Source: Clostridium_AM sp900759715
GTDB lineage: Bacteria > Bacillota > Clostridia > Clostridiales > Clostridiaceae
Assembly: GCA_900759715.1 (NCBI GenBank)
Contig: CAAEXF010000124.1
Location: forward strand, 1-64,000
Direction of reading: 5' to 3'
DNA: 64,000 bases
The notes below the pieces were generated by a model. The model was not told the DNA's origin. It saw nothing but the letters and a program-made list of their open reading frames with translations, and did no database searches. Position numbers and translations under genes: made by a program. Below are positions 17,691 to 26,755 of this stretch, in pieces. Position 1 is the first letter of the stretch, and every line of letters begins with the position of its first letter.

Positions 17691-19441
17691 TGTATATGGA
17701 TTTTATAAATATTTTTGAGACCATTGTACTTTCATCTTTAATCGGCAGCCTAATTGTACTGATGATATTAATTATCAAAGAGATATTCAAAAATAAGTTG
17801 AATTGTACCTTTCATTATTATATATGGATAATATTATTGATAAAACTAATAGTTCCCTTTGGTCCAAAAACCTCATTAAATCTTTCTAATATGTATCAAA
17901 AATTTAATTTACAGAGCACTGTAAATGACACACAAATCAAATCGGCACAACAACTCGAAAATACTGATTTGGATAATTCAGTGCCAATAAGTACTTTTCA
18001 GCCCTCAAACAAAAGTGTAATTAGCAAAGCTATCAACATACCTTCAAAAGACAAAGTTAATATTGAGAAAGTATTATGTTTTGTATGGATCTTTGGAGTT
18101 GTATTGTTGATAGGAGTAACAGCTGCAGGACATAAAAGACTTAGAGAAATTATTAGATCTTCTATAAAAGATATAGACAGCACCCATAAAGAAATTCTAT
18201 ATAATTGTATGAATTCTATGAACATAACAACTGAGTTAGAAATATTATATTCTCCTAAAATAAGCACTCCCTCTTTATGTGGATTCATTAAACCGAAGAT
18301 ATTAATCCCGGTCAGTATAGCAGATAATGTTTCTGATGAAGAATTTAAGTATATCATAATGCACGAGCTATCTCACTTGAAAAACAAGGACATAATTTTA
18401 AATTGGGTTATAACTTCATTGTCTGTGATCTACTGGTTCAGTCCAATCTTGTTGTATGGCTTTCATAAGATGAAACAGGACTGTGAATTTTCCTGTGATG
18501 GTCAAGTAATTTCACGTTTAAGGGAAGGTGAAAACCTTCAATATGGAAATGCAATAATAAGAGTACTAGAGCTAGGTGGAAACAGCAGGAGACTTGTCGG
18601 TACTACTTCAATGGTTATGAATAGTTCGGAAATAAAGAGGAGGATTATTATGATTTCAAAGTATAAGAAAATAAATATTAAGAATGTATTATTAGGAGTT
18701 ATAATTATCGTTATTATAGGGGGATTAGGCATTGCACTAAACATTTCAAATATAAGTTCATATAAAAATAGTTCTAAAGCTGCAGCATCACAAGTAGAAG
18801 CACCAGCAGCCACTACTAAAAGCACAGTTAATAACACATCTGATGGGAATTTACTAGCTAGTATAAAAGCATTACCAAATGATAATACAAAGCCTTTAGA
18901 ACCCTTTTCATCAGACATAGTAATTTACAATAGCCATCCTGAGGAAACTTACCCATCTGGTATAAAGGTAACTGATATAGGAGCATTAATCAATGATAAA
19001 CTGGTTAAGGAAGGCCTAAAGAGCAGGTTTATCCCCTGTCCAATACCTAAAGAATATATAAAATCATATGAAAGCTCCCGTGATTTAATAACAAAGAATG
19101 TAAAAAATTATTCTAATACAATTCTTTTAGATATACATCGAGATTCATTTGGTGATAAGTATAATGATAAGATGCAATTTGTACTTGCTAAAAGCAGTCC
19201 ACATTATGAAACTAACCAAAAATTTGCTGATCTTCTTTCAGCAAATATTAAAAGTTTAAACCATATTGAAACAGATATAGTGTTTTATAACAAAGGGACG
19301 TTATATTTCAATCAAGATTTATCCAGCAAATCAGTATATATTGGGGTTGGAAACGATAAATCCACCGATGCTGATGTTGAAAAATATGTAGATGCTCTCG
19401 TTTTAGCATTAAAGAATATTCAAAAGGGTTCATCTAACTAA
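17690..19441 (+). CDS. M56 sensor protease fused to a SpoIIP-like amidase domain
   Basis: 583 residues. The N-terminal 320 or so form an M56 BlaR1-type membrane protease: hydrophobic segments, SPKISTPSLCGFIKPKILIP, and zinc motif HELSH near residue 225 with LKNKD after it. A last membrane helix (VLLGVIIIVIIGGLGIAL) exports the rest. That part resembles SpoIIP, the cell-wall amidase/endopeptidase of engulfment: IVIYNSHPEETYPSG (His about 415), SYESSRDLI, and LLDIHRDSFGD (His about 483), spaced as in SpoIIP's HTH...E and DxHRD motifs. The start is ATG 17690 or 17696. Known BlaR1 sensors end in a penicillin-binding domain, so this sensor would instead touch peptidoglycan. The SpoIIP call is by motif only. 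Confidence 0.78.
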   Translation: MYMDFINIFETIVLSSLIGSLIVLMILIIKEIFKNKLNCTFHYYIWIILLIKLIVPFGPKTSLNLSNMYQKFNLQSTVNDTQIKSAQQLENTDLDNSVPISTFQPSNKSVISKAINIPSKDKVNIEKVLCFVWIFGVVLLIGVTAAGHKRLREIIRSSIKDIDSTHKEILYNCMNSMNITTELEILYSPKISTPSLCGFIKPKILIPVSIADNVSDEEFKYIIMHELSHLKNKDIILNWVITSLSVIYWFSPILLYGFHKMKQDCEFSCDGQVISRLREGENLQYGNAIIRVLELGGNSRRLVGTTSMVMNSSEIKRRIIMISKYKKINIKNVLLGVIIIVIIGGLGIALNISNISSYKNSSKAAASQVEAPAATTKSTVNNTSDGNLLASIKALPNDNTKPLEPFSSDIVIYNSHPEETYPSGIKVTDIGALINDKLVKEGLKSRFIPCPIPKEYIKSYESSRDLITKNVKNYSNTILLDIHRDSFGDKYNDKMQFVLAKSSPHYETNQKFADLLSANIKSLNHIETDIVFYNKGTLYFNQDLSSKSVYIGVGNDKSTDADVEKYVDALVLALKNIQKGSSN

Positions 19442-19513
19442 CAGTACAGAAGAGGTACCCCTATTAATACCGCTAATAAGTCAAGCACTCAAGTTGGATA
19501 GCTATAATGAAAT

Positions 19514-19556
19514 AAAACAGCAGCTTATTGTTTAAACCTTAAGCTGCTGTTTTCTA
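19514..19556 (+). terminator. terminator of the second BlaI system
   Basis: AAAACAGCAGCTTA (19514-19527) pairs perfectly with 19540-19553. Confidence 0.9.
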
Positions 19557-19715
19557 TCTAAGTCATCGGATAAATTTTAAGGCGGTGAAGAGTAATGAGA
19601 ATTGATAATTATATATAAAAAGCTAAAGTTTGATATAATTTTAACGATATAAATAATAGATAGAATATTCTCAAAATAACCACATCACGTTATAACATAT
19701 AGGAGGTGTTTTATT

Positions 19716-20399
19716 ATGAAAGTAAATTTTCAATATGAAGAAAGTAATTGTCTACCAATTAAGACCATATCTGTAATAGGAAAGTTTAATGGTTATGATC
19801 CTAGCAAAGGGGCTATGGTTAAAGAGAATAATAAATGGACATTTAAATGTGATTTGCAAACAGGTGATCATCCCTATAAATTTCTTATTAATGGGGAATT
19901 AAAGCTTAATGATCCAACTGCAAATATATATTTTCCAGATGATAATGAAGAGCTTTGGTCTATAGTCAAGATTAATGAAAATGACCAGAGGATGTATAAT
20001 AATACCCAATATACAACACATATAGAAAAATACAATATAGGCTCTGCAGTAAGTGAGCAAGAAAATATCGTGAATAAAAAAGTTTTTAATATGACTTTAG
20101 ATAAAAAAATAGTAACAAGATTTCAATTTACAAATGTAACAGGATTACATACTGTAACAACAGCATGGTATACACCTGTAGGAGAGTTGTTCCAAGTAAC
20201 TGAGAATAATTTATTCACGCCACCAAATCATGAAGAGCCAATAATGTTATGGTTTTGGATGGATTTAACAGACAATACCCGCAGATATATTTTTGGAAAT
20301 TGGACAATGAAATTTTTTATAGATGGTGAATTCATATTAGAAGATCAATTTAAATTAACCCAAAACTCAGTATATTCGCCGCAAGGAATAAGATACTAG
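19716..20399 (+). CDS. CBM48 / AMPK-type glycogen-binding domain protein
   Basis: 227 residues. Residues 1 to about 90 fit a carbohydrate-binding module 48: ISVIGKFNGYDPSKGAMVKENNKWTFKCDL, DHPYKFLINGE, LNDPTAN, i.e. the pattern seen in isoamylase N-domains and AMPK beta. The C-terminal half (NVTGLHTVTTAWYTP, MLWFWMDL, NWTMKFFIDGEF) is a second beta-rich domain I cannot name. No signal peptide. GGAGGTG precedes the ATG at 19716. No enzyme partner lies nearby, so the ligand is not shown. Confidence 0.7.
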   Translation: MKVNFQYEESNCLPIKTISVIGKFNGYDPSKGAMVKENNKWTFKCDLQTGDHPYKFLINGELKLNDPTANIYFPDDNEELWSIVKINENDQRMYNNTQYTTHIEKYNIGSAVSEQENIVNKKVFNMTLDKKIVTRFQFTNVTGLHTVTTAWYTPVGELFQVTENNLFTPPNHEEPIMLWFWMDLTDNTRRYIFGNWTMKFFIDGEFILEDQFKLTQNSVYSPQGIRY

Positions 20400-20486
20400 T
20401 TTATGAATTTAACTTTGCAGGATATAAGCACTTATCAGTGATTATATATTATTTAAAAAATAAAAAAGAAAAGGATGTGAAAGGCT

Positions 20487-21542
20487 ATGAAAATAACTAG
20501 CAATGTCAACTTGAATTCAAATATTATCAACAATATCAATGATAATAAGAATAAAGATAATATGGTGGAAAATTCCAATACAGGTTCAGATATACAAATT
20601 GCTAACATGAAAGAAGCTAAAGACAAATATGAATCTTCAATTGTTAATGCTGTGGGAGATTCTTCAGAGGTTGCATCTAAAGAAAGAGAGACGACTAAGA
20701 GTTCCATAGGAGGATTTTTTAAATCAGTAGCTGATAAATTTTCTTTTGTAGCTAATGAGGCTTCAAGATTTGTTAAGACGGCAGTTTCTGTAGGTGAAAG
20801 TGTTATTAAAACAGTAAAGGCGGTTTCAAGTGTTGTTGTTGATACTGCTAAGGTTGTGGCAACAACCATAAAAGACGTGTCAGAGTCAGTGTCTAAAAAA
20901 GTAAAAGATACTGCATCACAAATAGCTAGTACATTTAAGCAAGTAAAAACTACTGCCGCCGATTTGAAAAAAGCAGCTGAAGATGCTAAAAATTCGGCAA
21001 CATCTCTAATAGATACAACAGTAAAGACAGCTGTTTCAGTAAAGAACGATGTTAAGGAAGTAGTAGGAAAAATTGGAACATCAGTGGATGGAATTAAGGC
21101 TGAGTGGAACAATCCCAATGATGGCATTATAAATAAAGTAGTTCAAACTGGTGGAATAGTTAAAGATGGAATAGAATCCATAAAAGAACCAATAAAAGAA
21201 ATAGGAAATACAGCTTCAAAAGGATATGATGAAATTAAGAAGAATTACAATGACATAAAGAATAATATTGAAACTTCACTGTCTTTAATTCAAGAAGTTA
21301 AAAAGGCAGTTGTATCAGTTAGCAAGAATGTAATTGATACAGCAGAAACAGTTATAACTGAAGTTAAAGATGCAAGCAAAATTGTATTTGATAACATAAA
21401 AAATGCTTCAGCTAATATAAAGAACATAGTTAAAGATGGATATGATGAAATTAATGAAACTATACAAAATGCACGTAATGAGTATGGAAAAGATAAGAAT
21501 AGCCTAGAAAATAACAATGGCATGACACCTGTATTAGCTTAA
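20487..21542 (+). CDS. Amphipathic-helix repeat protein (LEA/phasin-like)
   Basis: 351 residues, rich in Lys, Ala, Val, Ser, Thr and Asp, with Asn-rich start and end and no Cys. From about residue 70 it is a near-continuous amphipathic helix with degenerate repeats of the type VKTAVSVGESVIKTVKAV, TIKDVSESVSKKVKD and VVSVSKNVIDTAETVI, resembling group 3 LEA proteins, apolipoproteins or phasins. No signal peptide. AAAGG upstream of the ATG at 20487. The opposite strand is open for 224 codons over 20453-21127, but this is a mirror of the biased composition. Function not known; protection from desiccation or surface coating of a membrane or granule is a guess. Confidence 0.65.
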   Translation: MKITSNVNLNSNIINNINDNKNKDNMVENSNTGSDIQIANMKEAKDKYESSIVNAVGDSSEVASKERETTKSSIGGFFKSVADKFSFVANEASRFVKTAVSVGESVIKTVKAVSSVVVDTAKVVATTIKDVSESVSKKVKDTASQIASTFKQVKTTAADLKKAAEDAKNSATSLIDTTVKTAVSVKNDVKEVVGKIGTSVDGIKAEWNNPNDGIINKVVQTGGIVKDGIESIKEPIKEIGNTASKGYDEIKKNYNDIKNNIETSLSLIQEVKKAVVSVSKNVIDTAETVITEVKDASKIVFDNIKNASANIKNIVKDGYDEINETIQNARNEYGKDKNSLENNNGMTPVLA

Positions 21543-21548
21543 AGAGTT

Positions 21549-21767
21549 TTATCCGATGACTACCCGCTCTAATACTACCTCGCACTCTGTGAAAGCGACT
21601 ATCACCAAATCACAGATTTGGGATATCTGCTTTTCTCAAAGAGGGAGTAAAGAGCGGCTAGTCCCTGGATTCGTTCAACTAAGAATCAGGTGGGGGTTAA
21701 ATGCCTAAATGGCATTTAACGGGCAAAGCCCAGGGTCGTAGACGAAACCCCATCTGGTTCAAGTTTC
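21549..21767 (+). ncRNA. structured RNA-like repeat element, copy 1
   Basis: About 220 nt matching 44499-44727 on the same strand. Two domains can be drawn. Domain 1 is closed by ATCC (21551) with GGAT (21667) and GACTAxCCGCTC with GAGCGGxTAGTC, and holds hairpins TCGC/GCGA and CCAAATC-ACA-GATTTGG. Domain 2 is closed by GAATCAG/CTGGTTC and holds GTTAAATGCC-TAAAT-GGCATTTAAC, GGGC/GCCC and GTC-GTA-GAC. The two copies differ by paired changes in stems, so the RNA fold, not a protein, appears conserved. No tnpA or tnpB is adjacent. Family not identified. Confidence 0.75.
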
Positions 21768-21954
21768 CACTTCATATCAGTAGCTTTTAAGTAACTATAA
21801 TTTTTTACATATAACTTGTCTATTTACAATATATTAACAATGTATCTATAAAGTTGTCACTAAGCTGTCACAAATCGTGGATATGATATATATAAGTTAA
21901 TTATTAAATTCCATCAAACATCAAAATTCAATTTAACTTTTGGAGGTCGTTAAA

Positions 21955-22683
21955 ATGGTAAAAAGAAATCTCAAAGTAATGGCGGCTTTAGCTCTTGTAG
22001 TATCATTAGGTTCAGAAGTTGTTACAGTTCATGCAGCTGCACCATCTAATAATACAACAGCTAATAATTCAACTAAAATAGAACATAAGATAAAGAATAA
22101 AAAAGAAGGTGTTAATCCAATATATTCAATATTAGAAAGTAAATTAGGATTTACAAAGGCACAAATACAAGATGCTGCTAAATCTGGGAAGACAGCCTTT
22201 GATTTAGCTAGTGAAAAAGGTGTTACTGCAGATCAGCTTAAATCTATGATTGTTGATGCTCAATCTCAAAATATAGATCAGATGGTTAGTAAGGGTAAAC
22301 TTACACAAGATAAAGCTAATACTATGAAGGCTAACTTAAAGACTAAGATGCAAAACTGGAATGGAAGTTTAAAGCAGGAAGAACATAAAGAAGGACGTTC
22401 TAACCCAATCTACTCAGTATTAGAAAGTAAATTAGGATTTACAAAGGCACAAATACAAGATGCTGCAAAGTCTGGAAAGACAGCCTTTGATTTAGCTAGC
22501 CAAAAAGGTGTTACTGCAGATCAGCTTAGATCTATGATTGTTGATGCTCAATCACAAAATATAGATCAGATGGTTAGCAAGGGTAAGCTTACACAAGATA
22601 AAGCTAATACTATGAAAGCTAACTTAAAAACTAAGATGCAAAACTGGAATGGAAGTTTAGAGCATAAAAAGGATGTAAAATAA
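21955..22683 (+). CDS. Secreted protein with two 96-residue tandem repeats
   Basis: 242 residues. The signal peptide (KRNLKVMAALALVVSLGSEVVTVHA, cleavage probably after VHA) is followed by a short Asn/Thr linker and two copies of a helical unit starting NPIYS(I/V)LESKLGFTKAQI, with KSGKTAFDLASxKGVTADQL and KGKLTQDKANTMKANL. Units are 22114-22401 and from 22402. The pattern of short helices resembles clostridial DUF2680-type exported proteins. The ATG at 21955 is eight bases after GGAGG. No Cys, no anchor. Role unknown. Confidence 0.75.
   Translation: MVKRNLKVMAALALVVSLGSEVVTVHAAAPSNNTTANNSTKIEHKIKNKKEGVNPIYSILESKLGFTKAQIQDAAKSGKTAFDLASEKGVTADQLKSMIVDAQSQNIDQMVSKGKLTQDKANTMKANLKTKMQNWNGSLKQEEHKEGRSNPIYSVLESKLGFTKAQIQDAAKSGKTAFDLASQKGVTADQLRSMIVDAQSQNIDQMVSKGKLTQDKANTMKANLKTKMQNWNGSLEHKKDVK
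22114..22659 (+). repeat. 288-bp coding tandem duplication
   Basis: Two direct copies (22114-22401 and 22402-22659, the second ending 30 bp short) are almost identical, with most differences at third positions, so the duplication is recent or kept uniform by conversion. Confidence 0.92.
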
Positions 22684-22698
22684 ATTAGTATAAGTAAT

Positions 22699-22745
22699 AA
22701 ACTCAAAAGAGGACCTATTAATAGGCCCTCTTTTGAGTTTATTTT
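22699..22745 (+). terminator. strong terminator after the secreted repeat protein
   Basis: A 14-bp arm 22699-22712 pairs with 22727-22740, extended by CCTATT/AATAGG, followed by ATTTTG. Confidence 0.93.
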
Positions 22746-23160
22746 GATTATAGGGTTATAAGTCCGAAAGTTAACTTATACCCCGGGCTATGTTTCCAAG
22801 CTTCAGTCCGTTAAAAACTTTTAGTCAGTCTAAAGCGTGTGTTTTAGACGACCTAAATCCTCAAGTCTAACCTTCCAGCCAAAACCTTTATTATCTCAAG
22901 GTCCTCTTATATGGAGTCGAAAAAACTCTTGAATTGATTTATAATAAAGAATAAAATAAAATTATGGGAAAATGTGTAGAATAAGTGAATTCAGAAACCA
23001 ATTTTATACAATCTAAAGAATTTTCACATTCCTTTCTAATAGTAGATACGTCCCCGGATTCTAGCAAAAGTACTTGCTTTTGCGGAATGTCTAAGTGTTC
23101 CAAAAATCTTTTGTTTCACTTTAGCTATAGTCAAATGAAAGTGCAGAAAAAGTAGAAAAC
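22746..23160. other. 415-bp non-coding gap with local hairpins
   Basis: No gene is seen. 22749-22773 is a 25-nt motif whose reverse complement recurs at 11335-11359 with two changes. Further hairpins include GTCTAAA-n7-TTTTAGAC around 22837-22858 and, closer to the next gene, GCAAAAG-TACTT-GCTTTTGC near 23065-23084 inside a longer GATTC/GAATGTC stem. A regulatory leader for the GGDEF/EAL gene is possible; I could not match it to a c-di-GMP riboswitch. Confidence 0.4.
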
Positions 23161-23196
23161 AAGGAGGAAGAAATTATAAATAATTCAAAATATCAA

Positions 23197-25728
23197 ATGA
23201 AAAATACTGTAGTAAACAAATATAAATTAATTTATATGCCGTTGCTCATCGGATTGCTCGCCATCCTTACAATAAGTACAATTAGTTATTATAAAAGTAA
23301 AAATTTGATGTTAGAACAGATGAAACAAAATGGAGTAAGCCTTGCTAAGCAAGCTATTCTACAGGTGGAAGAAAATGCTATTTCATTAGAAATTATTAAT
23401 AAAATGATAGAAGAAAAAATTAGAGTAGTTGGAAAAGTTGCAATGATGGATCAAAAAAATTTAAGTAATGATTTATTGAAAAAAATCGCAAAGGATCTAG
23501 GGGTAGATGAAATATACTGGTATTCCCCAGAAGGTATGATTATTTATTCAAATATTGATGCCTATTTAGGTTGGAAAGCATTAAAAAGCCATCCTGTAGA
23601 AAACTTTAGAATAAGTGGAAAAAATGAATTAATGGAAGAAATAAGGAAGGATACAGAATCAGATAATTATAATAAGTATGGATACTTAAGAAATGCTGAT
23701 GGTAGTTTTATCCAAATAGGTATAAGAGCCAATGAAGTGGAAAGCCTCACACGTAAGTTTAACAATCAAGCCTTAGTTGAAAAATTGGGCCAAGAAGAAA
23801 ATGTTGTTCATGTGTTTTGTGTTGATAAAAATTTAAAAACTATTGCAGATTCAAATATAAAAGATGTAGGCACTGTATATGATAAGAATAAAGAGAAAGA
23901 AATGCAAGAGGCATTAGAGGGGAAGATCCCTACGAAAGACACCTATTACGAAAAAGTAGATACAAAAGCGTTAACAATATATGTTCCTGTGACTCAGAAT
24001 GGAGAAATCAGTAATGTTCTCGTACTAAGCCTTTCTACTGAAAAAGTTCATTACTCCATTTATATGCTTTTTATAAAGTGTTCTATTATAGCTATTATTA
24101 TGATTTTGATGCTTTTATGGGTTAAAAATAAAAATATTATAAAGCCAGTAAAACGATTGGATCAATACATTAATCAAATTGATATAGAAAAAAATATAAA
24201 ATATAGACTACCTTTAGTAGAAGGTGATACTTTTTTCGGAATAGCTTCCTCCATAAACGGCATATTGGATAAGACATCTAGCTATTTTTATCAACTAAAA
24301 GAACATCAAGAAGAATTGGAGGCCTCAAACGAAGAAATATCAGCAGCATATCAGCAATTAGCAGCATCAGAGGAAGAGCTGAGAGCTCAATATGATGAAA
24401 TACAAAGCTATACAGAAAAATTAGAAGATTTAAAGGAAAAATTAGAGCACATTGCTTACCATGATTCTTTAACGAACCTACCGAATCGAAGAAAGTTCAT
24501 AGAAAAACTAGAAGAAGAGATAAGTAAAGATAAATCTGGTGCGGTGATGCTGCTAGATCTTGATAACTTCAAAGGAATTAATGATACCTTAGGTCATAGC
24601 TATGGCGATAAGGTATTAATAAAAGTGGCGGAGGAGCTTGAGAATATCAAAGATGAAAAAATGATTGTATCAAGATTTGGTGGAGATGAATTTTTTGCTT
24701 TAATCGAAGGCGAAAAGGATATTGCTATAATAAAAAATTATGCCAAGAAGATAACAAATATATTTAAAAATAAGCTAACAATTGAAGGTGAGGAAACCTA
24801 TATAAGTTGTAGTATGGGAATTACGCTATATCCTTTTGATAGCAATGAAGTTAGTCAATTGCTTATGAATGCAGATATGGCTATGTATAAAGTGAAGAAT
24901 ACAGGAAAAAATAACTATATGTTTTTTAACGAAGAAATGACAGAAAAATTACAGGAAAAGCTTAAAGTAGAATGGATTTTGAGAGAGTCTATAAAAAAAG
25001 ATGAATTGAAATTATTATATCAGCCACAGGTATGTACCTTTACAGGAAGAGTTATAGGCTTTGAAGCTCTTTTAAGACTAAAAAATAGCTCTATCTCCCC
25101 GGGACAGTTTATACCAGTAGCAGAGGAAACGGGGATAATTATAGAAATTGGAAGATGGATAACGAAAGAGGCAATCAAGCAAATAAGTATATGGGAAAAG
25201 AAGGGGCTGGATATAAAGCCTATCGCTATTAATTTTTCTGCAAAACAATTAAATGACTTAAATTATATAGAGTTTCTAGAAAATGAATTAAAAGAAGCGA
25301 AGGTAGAAGCTAAGTATATAGATATAGAAATTACGGAAAGTATATTTTTAGAAAGAAAAGAAGAAACCATAGCATTTATTAATCAATTAAAGGCATTAGG
25401 GGTAAAAATTGCACTAGATGACTTTGGTACAGGTTATTCCTCCCTCAGTTATTTAACCTTTCTACCAGTAGATAAAATAAAGTTAGACAAGTCCTTAAAT
25501 GATAAGTTTTTACAATTAGAAAACGTAAAAGTAATGGACAGTTTAGTTTCTCTTGCCAACAGCTTAAATCTAGAAGTAGTAGCAGAAGGCATAGAGGATG
25601 TAGTACAATATGAATGTCTAAAAGTAGCTGGTTGCAACTATATTCAGGGATATCTCTTTAGCAAACCATTAGAGGCTGAGGAAGTAGAAAAAATATATCA
25701 TGTTAATTTTTTAGACAAGATTCATTGA
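23197..25728 (+). CDS. Membrane GGDEF-EAL cyclic-di-GMP enzyme
   Basis: 843 residues. A membrane helix near the start and another at ~285-305 bracket a sensor domain outside the cell. Then come a HAMP-like segment, a coiled coil (EELEASNEEISAAYQQLAASEEEL), GGDEF and EAL domains. The cyclase motif is intact (RFGGDEFF, GGDEF at about 495) with LPNRRKF before it; no RxxD inhibitory site stands five residues upstream. EAL appears complete: FEALLRL (about 623), INFSAKQLN, EITES, DDFGTGYSSLSYL, KIKLDKS, AEGIED, QGYLFSKPL. It could make and break c-di-GMP. GGAGG at 23163-23167 is 29 bases from ATG 23197 but well spaced from an in-frame ATT at 23173 or ATA at 23176. Confidence 0.92.
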   Translation: MKNTVVNKYKLIYMPLLIGLLAILTISTISYYKSKNLMLEQMKQNGVSLAKQAILQVEENAISLEIINKMIEEKIRVVGKVAMMDQKNLSNDLLKKIAKDLGVDEIYWYSPEGMIIYSNIDAYLGWKALKSHPVENFRISGKNELMEEIRKDTESDNYNKYGYLRNADGSFIQIGIRANEVESLTRKFNNQALVEKLGQEENVVHVFCVDKNLKTIADSNIKDVGTVYDKNKEKEMQEALEGKIPTKDTYYEKVDTKALTIYVPVTQNGEISNVLVLSLSTEKVHYSIYMLFIKCSIIAIIMILMLLWVKNKNIIKPVKRLDQYINQIDIEKNIKYRLPLVEGDTFFGIASSINGILDKTSSYFYQLKEHQEELEASNEEISAAYQQLAASEEELRAQYDEIQSYTEKLEDLKEKLEHIAYHDSLTNLPNRRKFIEKLEEEISKDKSGAVMLLDLDNFKGINDTLGHSYGDKVLIKVAEELENIKDEKMIVSRFGGDEFFALIEGEKDIAIIKNYAKKITNIFKNKLTIEGEETYISCSMGITLYPFDSNEVSQLLMNADMAMYKVKNTGKNNYMFFNEEMTEKLQEKLKVEWILRESIKKDELKLLYQPQVCTFTGRVIGFEALLRLKNSSISPGQFIPVAEETGIIIEIGRWITKEAIKQISIWEKKGLDIKPIAINFSAKQLNDLNYIEFLENELKEAKVEAKYIDIEITESIFLERKEETIAFINQLKALGVKIALDDFGTGYSSLSYLTFLPVDKIKLDKSLNDKFLQLENVKVMDSLVSLANSLNLEVVAEGIEDVVQYECLKVAGCNYIQGYLFSKPLEAEEVEKIYHVNFLDKIH

Positions 25729-25756
25729 TTTTTCGAAGAAAGAGAAGTAATAAAAT

Positions 25757-26581
25757 ATGAGATTAGATAAATTTTTAGCAGAATCATCCATTGGAAGAAG
25801 GAAAATGGTTAGGACTTATATCAAAGAAGGTATGGTGAAGGTAAATGGAGAGGTGATAACAGAACCTGCAATAGAAATTAAAGAGAGTTCTGATATTATT
25901 GAGTATCTTGGTAAAGTAGTCGCTTATACTGGAAAAGTATATTATATGTTTAATAAACCTGCTGGCTGCATTACTGCAAGAAAGGATACAGTTAATAAAA
26001 CAGTATTTAATTTTTTTGATGATGTTAACATGGATGGAGTATTTCATGTTGGAAGATTAGACAAAGATACAGAAGGATTATTGTTACTTACCAATGATGG
26101 TGAATTTGAACATCAATTAATGTACCCACAAAAGCATGTTGAAAAAACTTATTTTTTCTGGGCGTTAGGTTCTTTAGAGGCGGAAGATAGGAAGCAATTA
26201 GAGCAAGGAATTTACATCGGAAAAGGTGAAATACTAACGAAACCTGCAAAAATAGAAGTGCAAAAATGTGGAATGTATAAAGACTTTAAACATGAAATCC
26301 CTATAGATAATCTATATAATATAGATTCAAACCATTATAACCAGCCCGTTGTTTCTGGATATCTTACTATTTCAGAGGGACGTAAGCATCAAGTTAAACG
26401 TATGTTAAAGGCAGTAGGTTGTTATGTGGTGTATTTAAAGAGGGTTTCCATTTGCGGGCTGATGCTAGATGAATCACTAGAAAAAGGTCAGTATCGATTC
26501 TTGACAGAAGTGGAAATTCAAAATCTATTGGGAGAATGTCACCAAGTAAAAATAAATAAATTTCAAACCCAGCAAGCTTAA
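25757..26581 (+). CDS. rRNA/tRNA pseudouridine synthase, RsuA/RluB/E/F group
   Basis: 274 residues. The N-terminal S4 domain (MRLDKFLAESSIGRRKMVRTYIKEGMVKVNG) binds RNA. The catalytic core carries VGRLDKDTEGLLLLTNDG with the nucleophilic Asp, YMFNKPAGCITARKD, and SEGRKHQVKRMLKAVG. About 25 residues are inserted before the last motif (KCGMYKDFKHE to DSNHYNQP), making it longer than typical RsuA. The ribosome site is weak (AGAGAAG). It starts 28 bp after the GGDEF/EAL gene and may be read with it. Confidence 0.9.
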   Translation: MRLDKFLAESSIGRRKMVRTYIKEGMVKVNGEVITEPAIEIKESSDIIEYLGKVVAYTGKVYYMFNKPAGCITARKDTVNKTVFNFFDDVNMDGVFHVGRLDKDTEGLLLLTNDGEFEHQLMYPQKHVEKTYFFWALGSLEAEDRKQLEQGIYIGKGEILTKPAKIEVQKCGMYKDFKHEIPIDNLYNIDSNHYNQPVVSGYLTISEGRKHQVKRMLKAVGCYVVYLKRVSICGLMLDESLEKGQYRFLTEVEIQNLLGECHQVKINKFQTQQA

Positions 26582-26657
26582 GATATTTTACAACAGGCAG
26601 AGAATACATGCTTCCAATGACTATTTAACTCTCAAATAGTTTTAGGATAAAGCATTC

Positions 26658-26704
26658 AAGCCAGAATTTTAGTTCTTATGAATTTAAAATTCTGGCTTAA
26701 TTTG
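26658..26704 (+). terminator. terminator after the pseudouridine synthase
   Basis: AAGCCAGAATTTTA (26658-26671) pairs perfectly with 26685-26698, followed by AATTTG. Confidence 0.8.
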
Positions 26705-26755
26705 AGTTGTATACAGAATATGGTATTATATCAAAAAACTCTATGTAGCTTTGTT

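Noticed and set aside
20453..21127. 224-codon leftward open frame opposite the amphipathic-helix gene
   Set aside because: Mirror of a biased Lys/Ala/Val codon composition; no ribosome site and no promoter on that strand.
22746..23160. c-di-GMP riboswitch before the GGDEF/EAL gene
   Set aside because: Hairpins are present but neither the GEMM-I conserved GCAAAG...GGxxAGCCAGG pattern nor a class II pattern is found.
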